Assembly (NCBI RefSeq): GCF_014164785.1
Contig: NZ_JACJFN010000001.1
Location: 744,001 to 808,000 of the forward strand
Direction of reading: 5' to 3'
From: Aquipseudomonas guryensis
GTDB lineage: Bacteria > Pseudomonadota > Gammaproteobacteria > Pseudomonadales > Pseudomonadaceae
DNA length: 64,000 bases
Notes under the pieces: generated by a model
What the model saw: only the letters and a program-made list of their open reading frames with translations
What the model was told of the DNA's origin: nothing
Databases searched by the model: none
Made by a program: the position numbers and the translations under genes
Part shown: one piece after another, positions 59,458 through 64,000 of the stretch
How positions within the stretch are numbered: position 1 is the first letter of the stretch
Layout: every line of letters begins with the position of its first letter

Positions 59458-60582
59458 ATGGAACGTTTGGCGAACATCTTCCACCTCGGCCTCAAGGAAC
59501 TGCGCAGCCTGCAACGCGATATCGCACTGGTGCTGCTGATCATCTGGGCCTTCAGCCTGGGCATCTACTCGGCGGCCACCAGCATGCCGGAGAGCCTGCA
59601 CCATGCCTCCATCGCGGTGGTCGACGAAGACCGCTCGCAGCTTTCCGAACGGCTGATCCAGGCCTTTCAGCCACCCTACTTCCGTACCCCTGAACGCATC
59701 GACCTGAGCCAGATGGACCGTGGCATGGATGCCGGCCGCTACACCTTCACCCTGAACATCCCGCCGGACTTCCAGCGCGACGTTTTGGCCGGCCGCAGCC
59801 CGGCGATTCAGCTCAACGTGGATGCCACCCAAGTCAGCCAGGCCTTCACCGGCGCCGGTTATATCCAGAATATAGGCATCAACGAGGTGGCCGAATTCGT
59901 CCGCCGCTACCGCGCCGACCTGCCGCAGCAGGCCGGGCTGGCCGTGCGGGTGGCGTTCAACCCTAACCTGACGCGCACCTGGTTCGGCTCGGTGATGGAG
60001 GTGATCAACCAGATCACCATGCTGTCGATCATCCTCACCGGCGCCGCGCTGATCCGCGAGCGCGAACACGGCACCATCGAACACCTGCTGGTGATGCCGG
60101 TGACGCCGCTGGAAATCATGCTGGCCAAGGTCTGGTCGATGGGACTAGTGGTATTGGTGGCGACGACTCTGTCGCTGCTGCTGGTGGTTCAAGGTTGGCT
60201 GCAGGTGCCGATCCAGGGCTCGCTGGCGCTGTTTCTCGGCGGCGCCGCGCTGCACCTGTTCGCCACCACCTCGATGGGCATTTTCTTCGGCACCGTGGCG
60301 CGCTCGATGCCGCAGCTGGGCCTGCTGATCATCATCGTGCTGATCCCGCTGGAGATCCTCTCCGGCGGCACCACGCCGCGCGAGAGCATGCCCGAGCTGG
60401 TGCAACAGATCATGCTGGTGGCGCCGACCACCCACTTCGTCGACCTGGCCCAAGCCATCCTCTACCGCGGTGCCGGGCTCTCAATCGTCTGGCCGCAGCT
60501 GCTGGCCATAGCCGGGATCGGCACGCTGTTCTTCCTCGGCGCCATGACGCGCTTCCGTAAAACCCTGGCGCAGATGGCCTGA
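59458..60582 (+). CDS. yhhJ: ABC-2 family permease (YhhJ-like)
   Basis: A 374-residue inner-membrane permease with one N-terminal membrane segment (about residues 22-42), a 120-residue periplasmic part, and about five C-terminal segments (about 175-370). Typical parts are REREHGTIEHLLVMPVTPLEIMLAKV and LSGGTTPRESMPELVQQIM. It starts one base after the rbbA stop, with AGGAGG at the end of rbbA as ribosome-binding site. Third gene of the exporter operon; substrate unknown. Repeat copy B follows directly. Confidence 0.92.
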   Translation: MERLANIFHLGLKELRSLQRDIALVLLIIWAFSLGIYSAATSMPESLHHASIAVVDEDRSQLSERLIQAFQPPYFRTPERIDLSQMDRGMDAGRYTFTLNIPPDFQRDVLAGRSPAIQLNVDATQVSQAFTGAGYIQNIGINEVAEFVRRYRADLPQQAGLAVRVAFNPNLTRTWFGSVMEVINQITMLSIILTGAALIREREHGTIEHLLVMPVTPLEIMLAKVWSMGLVVLVATTLSLLLVVQGWLQVPIQGSLALFLGGAALHLFATTSMGIFFGTVARSMPQLGLLIIIVLIPLEILSGGTTPRESMPELVQQIMLVAPTTHFVDLAQAILYRGAGLSIVWPQLLAIAGIGTLFFLGAMTRFRKTLAQMA

Positions 60583-60588
60583 GCTGGC

Positions 60589-60736
60589 GTGAGAACCTGT
60601 TTAGGAACTTTTGAGCTAGAGCCAGGCAAGGCGAAACGGGACGAGGGCGCGGAGTTTACGAGCTGTAAATGAGCAGCCCGAGCCCCGTTTCAACACAGCC
60701 TGGCCGACGATCAAGAGATCCTAAATAGGTTCTTAC
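60589..60736. repeat. Palindromic repeat element, copy B
   Basis: A 148-base imperfect palindrome with 18-base ends GTGAGAACCTGTTTAGGA and its near reverse complement (16 of 18 match), and core TTTACGAGCTGTAAA. It aligns without gaps to copy A at 41352-41461 for 110 bases. It fills the gap between convergent yhhJ and the FliL-like gene, and its last bases include that gene's stop codon. Confidence 0.78.
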
Positions 60737-61152
60737 TGGATGATCAGGTTGTTGAACAAAAGGTCCTCGACGTAGGGCTTGCCTTCTTCCTGGTTGAGCG
60801 CGTCCTGTACCTGCTTGAGCGCTTCCAGGCGCAGTTTTTCCTTGGCGTCCTGGCTGCCCATGCTGGCTTCTGTCTGCTGGGAGAACAGCATCACCAGCTG
60901 GTTGCGGATCAGCGGCTCATGGTGCTCGACCTTTTCTTCCGCCTCGGTGCCGGTCACCCGCAGGGCGATATCGGCCTTGAAGAATTTCAGCTTCGGACCA
61001 GCGCCGAAGTTGCCAACCAGGGCGGGGACCAGACTGTAGTAGGCCACCTTGGGCACCGCGTTCTCGCCTTCCTTCTCTTCCTCTGCACCACCGCTGGCAA
61101 GAGCGGTAAATGGCAACGACAGAGCCAACAGCAGAGCGATCCAGATTTTCAC
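60733..61152 (-). CDS. FliL-like periplasmic protein, non-flagellar context
   Basis: A 139-residue protein with an N-terminal signal peptide (about residues 1-19, ending TALA) and a C-terminal domain like FliL (VPALVGNFG...FFKADIALRVTG, then EPLIRNQLVMLFSQQT and LLFNNLIIQ at the end). True FliL keeps an uncleaved membrane anchor; here the segment looks cleavable. No flagellar genes are near. The stop codon lies in the end of repeat copy B. Role unknown. Confidence 0.75.
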   Translation of the reverse strand: MKIWIALLLALSLPFTALASGGAEEEKEGENAVPKVAYYSLVPALVGNFGAGPKLKFFKADIALRVTGTEAEEKVEHHEPLIRNQLVMLFSQQTEASMGSQDAKEKLRLEALKQVQDALNQEEGKPYVEDLLFNNLIIQ

Positions 61153-61252
61153 GACGGCAGTTCCTCAAGAAGGTGTGGCGCTAGCATAGCCATTGCCGGG
61201 CCCGCACCCAAGCCCAACGCTTATACACCAGCATCAGGCCAGGGCATGCTCG

Positions 61253-61280
61253 TTGACCAGCCGGACTTGCCACCTACACT
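61253..61280 (+). promoter_or_regulatory. Candidate sigma-70-type promoter for the quinone oxidoreductase gene
   Basis: TTGACC at 61253-61258 and TACACT at 61275-61280 with a 16-base spacer, ending 30 bases before the start codon. This fits a housekeeping promoter. Confidence 0.5.
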
Positions 61281-61310
61281 GCCAGACCATCAACCCGTTG
61301 AGGAAATCTC

Positions 61311-62291
61311 GTGATGAAAGCCGTTCTGTGCAAAGCCTTCGGCCCGGCCGAAACCCTGGTTCTGGAAGAAGTTGCCAGCCCCGCGATCAAGAAGAACGAG
61401 ATCCTCCTTGAGGTGCATGCCGCCGGAGTCAACTTCCCTGACACCCTGATCATCGAAGGCAAGTATCAGTTCAAGCCGCCCTTCCCCTTCTCCCCGGGCG
61501 GCGAAGCGGCCGGGGTGGTGCTGGAAGTCGGTGAGAAGGTCGAGCACGTCAAGGCCGGTGACCGGGTGATGGCGCTGACCGGCTGGGGCAGCTTCGCCGA
61601 ACAGGTGGCGGTGCCCGGCTACAACGTCATGCCGATTCCGCGCGGCCTCGACTTCAATGCCGCTGCCGCCTTCGGCATGACATACGGCACCTCGATGCAC
61701 GCCCTCAAGCAGCGCGCCAATCTGCAGCCGGGCGAAACCCTGCTGGTGCTCGGCGCCTCAGGCGGCGTCGGCCTGGCCGCGGTGGAGATCGGCAAGGCCA
61801 TGGGCGCCACCGTGATCGCCGCCACCAGCAGCACGGAGAAGCTGGCCGTGGCCAAGGCCGCCGGCGCCGACCACCTGATCAACTACAGCGAGTCGAGCCT
61901 CAAGGAAGAAGTGAAGAAGCTCACCGGCGGCCAGGGCGCAGACGTGATCTACGACCCGGTCGGTGGCGACCTGTTCGACGAAGCCATCCGCGCCATCGCC
62001 TGGAACGGCCGTCTGCTGGTGGTCGGTTTCGCCAGCGGGCGCATCCCCGAACTGCCGGTCAACCTCTGCCTGCTCAAGGGCGCGGCGGTGGTCGGGGTGT
62101 TCTGGGGTTCATTCGCCCAGCGCCAGCCGCAGGACAACGCCGCCAACTTCAAGCAGCTGTTCGCCTGGCATGCCGAGGGCAAGCTCAAGCCGCTGGTGTC
62201 GCAGGTCTTCCCGCTGGAGCAGGCCGCCGCGGCGATCAATGCCCTCGGCCAGCGCAAGGCAGTCGGCAAGGTGGTGGTGCAGGTGCGCTGA
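61311..62291 (+). CDS. NADPH:quinone oxidoreductase-family protein (MDR superfamily)
   Basis: A 326-residue zinc-free medium-chain reductase. The N-terminal catalytic fold has VNFPDTLIIEGKYQFKPPFPF and PGGEAAGVV; the Rossmann motif is LVLGASGGVGLAAVEIGKAMGA (about residues 145-166). It most resembles quinone oxidoreductases (Qor-like), though other enoyl reductases share this layout. The start could be 61311 or the next ATG at 61314; GAGG lies ten bases upstream. It is alone, with a terminator downstream shared with the ferredoxin-reductase-like gene. Confidence 0.9.
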   Translation: MMKAVLCKAFGPAETLVLEEVASPAIKKNEILLEVHAAGVNFPDTLIIEGKYQFKPPFPFSPGGEAAGVVLEVGEKVEHVKAGDRVMALTGWGSFAEQVAVPGYNVMPIPRGLDFNAAAAFGMTYGTSMHALKQRANLQPGETLLVLGASGGVGLAAVEIGKAMGATVIAATSSTEKLAVAKAAGADHLINYSESSLKEEVKKLTGGQGADVIYDPVGGDLFDEAIRAIAWNGRLLVVGFASGRIPELPVNLCLLKGAAVVGVFWGSFAQRQPQDNAANFKQLFAWHAEGKLKPLVSQVFPLEQAAAAINALGQRKAVGKVVVQVR

Positions 62292-62422
62292 GTATTTAGA
62301 GCCGGCTGCGCGTCGGTCAGGCGTTGTTAAAAGTGCGCTCCCCCTTCGGCAGTTACTCCCGCTGGTCGTTGTGCCTAGCCTGCCTCTAGCTCGCAGGCTC
62401 CAGGCCCAACATCGAAAAGCGG

Positions 62423-62446
62423 GTAGCCCGATGCAATCCGGGCTAC
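62423..62446. repeat. Short dispersed-type inverted repeat
   Basis: GTAGCCCG, eight bases, CGGGCTAC: a perfect 8-bp stem containing GATGCAATC in the loop region, in the 224-base gap between convergent genes. The sequence resembles common intergenic Pseudomonas repeats (GTAGCCCG...ATGCAATC). The rest of the gap shows nothing else besides the terminator. Confidence 0.5.
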
Positions 62447-62471
62447 GGGCTGGGTCCTTTCTGCACCATTG

Positions 62472-62497
62472 AAAAAGCCGCCCTCGGGCGGCTTTTT
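62472..62497. terminator. Bidirectional terminator between convergent genes
   Basis: A 12-bp perfect inverted repeat (AAAAAGCCGCCC / GGGCGGCTTTTT) with A and T runs on either side, 17 bases past the stop of the minus-strand gene. Serves that gene and possibly the quinone oxidoreductase gene. Confidence 0.92.
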
Positions 62498-62514
62498 GTT
62501 GGGTGTGGTGACAG

Positions 62515-63483
62515 TTAGTCGCGTGGCGCGTAGGCAAACACGTCGGCGCGCATCTGGTGGGCATCCATGCCGGCCTCGACCAACGCATCGAGGGTGCCGT
62601 AGACCATCGCTGGCGAGCCGCTGGCATAGACGTGCAGCGCCTTGAGGTCGGCGAAGTCCTCGCACACCGCCTCGTGCAGCAGGCCACAGCGCCCGGACCA
62701 CTCCCCCTGCTCACTGACCACCCGATGCAGGTACAGACCGGGGGTCTGCTGCCAATCGGCCCAGTGCGGCAGCTGGTAGAAGTCCTCGGCGTGGCGCACG
62801 CCCCAGTACAGATGCACAGGGTGCTGAAAGCCGGCAGCGCGGCAATGCTCGATCAGGCTGTGCATCTGCGCCATGCCGGTACCGGCGGCGATCAGCACCA
62901 GCGGCCCGGCAGGCAGTTCGGCCAGGTGGGTGTCGCCGAAGGGCAGCTGCACCCTGGCAAAACCCTGGCGACGCAGGAACGCCAGCAACTCGCTGGCGCT
63001 TTCTTCGCGGGCCAGCACATGCAGCTCCAGCTCTCGCCCGCTGTGCGGCGCCGAGGCCAGGGAGAAAGCGGAATACTCGCCATCCTCACGCTGCACCAGC
63101 AGGTATTGCCCGGCGTGGTAACGCGGCAGCCTGCCGGCCGGGGTGCGCAAGCGCACGCGGAACACGTCGCCACCCACCTCGGTGCATTCGAGCAACTGAC
63201 AGTTCAGTTCGCACAACGGCAGTTCGCCGGGCGCCAGCACGCCATCCCAGTGCAGCACGCAGTCCTGCAGCGGTTCGGCCAGACAGGTGTACAGCTCACC
63301 ATGGTCGCGCTCTTCACCACTCTGGCGTATCCGACCCTCGACCAGCAGGGCCGAGCAGATATGGCAGTTGCCATTGCGACAGCTCTGCGGGCAGTCGTAG
63401 CCGAGGCGCCGGGCAGCGTCGAGGATGCGCTCGCCGGCCTCGACCTCAAGTACCGCACCGGAGGGTTGCAGGGTAACTTTCAT
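62515..63483 (-). CDS. Ferredoxin-FAD-NAD(P)H reductase (CDP-6-deoxy-glucoseen reductase-like)
   Basis: A 322-residue electron-transfer protein. An N-terminal plant-type [2Fe-2S] ferredoxin domain has ligands C35, C40, C43 and C67 (CRNGNCHICSALL). A FAD domain (RYHAGQYLLV, YSAFSLAS) and an NAD(P)H domain (LVLIAAGTGMAQMHSLIEH) follow. It is usually labelled CDP-6-deoxy-delta-3,4-glucoseen reductase-like by homology, but no deoxysugar genes are here. Its ATG at 63483 overlaps the ubiD stop (TGATG), so it is coupled to ubiD, suggesting a part in ubiquinone or flavin-related redox work (inference). Confidence 0.88.
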   Translation of the reverse strand: MKVTLQPSGAVLEVEAGERILDAARRLGYDCPQSCRNGNCHICSALLVEGRIRQSGEERDHGELYTCLAEPLQDCVLHWDGVLAPGELPLCELNCQLLECTEVGGDVFRVRLRTPAGRLPRYHAGQYLLVQREDGEYSAFSLASAPHSGRELELHVLAREESASELLAFLRRQGFARVQLPFGDTHLAELPAGPLVLIAAGTGMAQMHSLIEHCRAAGFQHPVHLYWGVRHAEDFYQLPHWADWQQTPGLYLHRVVSEQGEWSGRCGLLHEAVCEDFADLKALHVYASGSPAMVYGTLDALVEAGMDAHQMRADVFAYAPRD

Positions 63484-64000
63484 CAATCGATTCCGAGTTG
63501 GCCCCACAGCTCATCCACCCGCTGCTTGACCGCCTCGTCCTGGACGATGGCGCGACCCCACTCGCGATTGGTCTCGCCCGGCCACTTGTGGGTGGCGTCG
63601 AGGCCCATCTTCGAGCCCAGGCCGGAGATCGGCGAGGCAAAGTCGAGGTAGTCGATCGGCGTGTTGTCGATCAGCACCGTGTCGCGCTTGGGGTCCATGC
63701 GCGTGGTAATCGCCCAGATCACGTCGTTCCAGTCCCGTGCATTGATATCGTCGTCGGTGACGATAACGAACTTGGTGTACATGAACTGTCGCAGGAACGA
63801 CCACACACCGAGCATCACCCGCTTGGCGTGGCCGGGGTACTGCTTCTTCATGGTCACCACCGCCATGCGGTACGAACAGCCTTCCGGCGGCAGGTAGAAG
63901 TCGGTGATTTCCGGGAACTGCTTCTGCAGGATCGGCACGAACACTTCGTTCAGCGCCACGCCGAGGATCGCCGGCTCATCCGGCGGGCGGCCGGTGTAGG
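63483..64000 (-). CDS. ubiD: 3-octaprenyl-4-hydroxybenzoate carboxy-lyase UbiD, C-terminal part
   Basis: The frame is open to the window edge; about 172 C-terminal codons are inside. The segment [19 protein letters not shown] at the edge, then [18 protein letters not shown] and [23 protein letters not shown], are diagnostic for UbiD. It removes the carboxyl group in ubiquinone synthesis using prenylated FMN made by UbiX. The 5' end lies outside the window. The stop codon overlaps the next gene's start. Confidence 0.95.
   Translation of the reverse strand, partial: YTGRPPDEPAILGVALNEVFVPILQKQFPEITDFYLPPEGCSYRMAVVTMKKQYPGHAKRVMLGVWSFLRQFMYTKFVIVTDDDINARDWNDVIWAITTRMDPKRDTVLIDNTPIDYLDFASPISGLGSKMGLDATHKWPGETNREWGRAIVQDEAVKQRVDELWGQLGID

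Overview
The window looks like the chromosome of a Pseudomonas species or close relative. It is GC-rich, and gene content and order match the conserved Pseudomonas core: tkt-epd-pgk-fba, an ArsR/methyltransferase regulator with metK, ompR-envZ, tex, gshA, argA, argE, the gcvTHP glycine-cleavage genes, ygfB-pepP-ubiH-ubiI, zapA followed by 6S RNA and the 5-formyltetrahydrofolate cyclo-ligase gene, yhiI-rbbA-yhhJ, and ubiD. Several intergenic hairpins resemble Pseudomonas REP-type repeats. I see no prophage, insertion sequence, CRISPR array, tRNA or rRNA. Almost all sequence is coding.

Layout. 0.1-7.4 kb: single genes (acetyltransferase, membrane protein, periplasmic binding protein, Gre-like factor, cyclic-nucleotide-binding/rhodanese protein, metallopeptidase, chemoreceptor, lipoprotein), with a pair of perfect DnaA-box 9-mers near 4.04 kb. 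7.5-12.9 kb: a minus-strand central-carbon operon, tkt-epd-pgk-fba, ending in a strong terminator. 13.1-15.3 kb: a SahR-like regulator and metK on the plus strand, behind a nearly perfect palindrome shared with the divergent tkt promoter region. 15.4-27.2 kb: ompR-envZ (split by a REP hairpin), tex-thioesterase, gshA, an RMF-like small protein, argA, argE and a Pit phosphate transporter. 27.3-38 kb: a CYTH/CHAD triphosphatase-like protein, an orphan GspE-type ATPase, two divergent L,D-transpeptidases, an SPFH/NfeD pair, a lipoprotein hydrolase, and a PotE-like antiporter with a binding protein. 38.3-46.3 kb: the gcv genes and an iron-type ABC transporter without its ATPase. 46.3-52.8 kb: ubiquinone hydroxylases with pepP and ygfB, then zapA, 6S RNA and folate cyclo-ligase. 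52.8-64 kb: two tiny overlapping ORFs, an EVE protein, a diguanylate cyclase, an exporter operon with a candidate Anr box, a FliL-like protein, a quinone oxidoreductase, a ferredoxin-reductase-like protein and the 3' part of ubiD.

How the genes connect. One-carbon metabolism recurs: metK and its regulator, gcvTHP and the folate cyclo-ligase. Ubiquinone synthesis is represented by ubiI, ubiH and ubiD. Cell-envelope functions are represented by OmpR/EnvZ, the L,D-transpeptidases and SPFH/NfeD. No unknown defence or mobile system is evident. The most unusual items are small: a 29-codon partial copy of the ubiH 5' end wedged between pepP and ubiH, two ~140-bp palindromic elements whose arms differ by compensatory changes, the DnaA-box pair, the palindrome ahead of the SahR-like gene, a candidate Anr box before the exporter operon, and the overlapping tiny ORFs near 53 kb. 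Start codons were chosen by ribosome-binding site, family length or signal peptide where the longest frame looked wrong.
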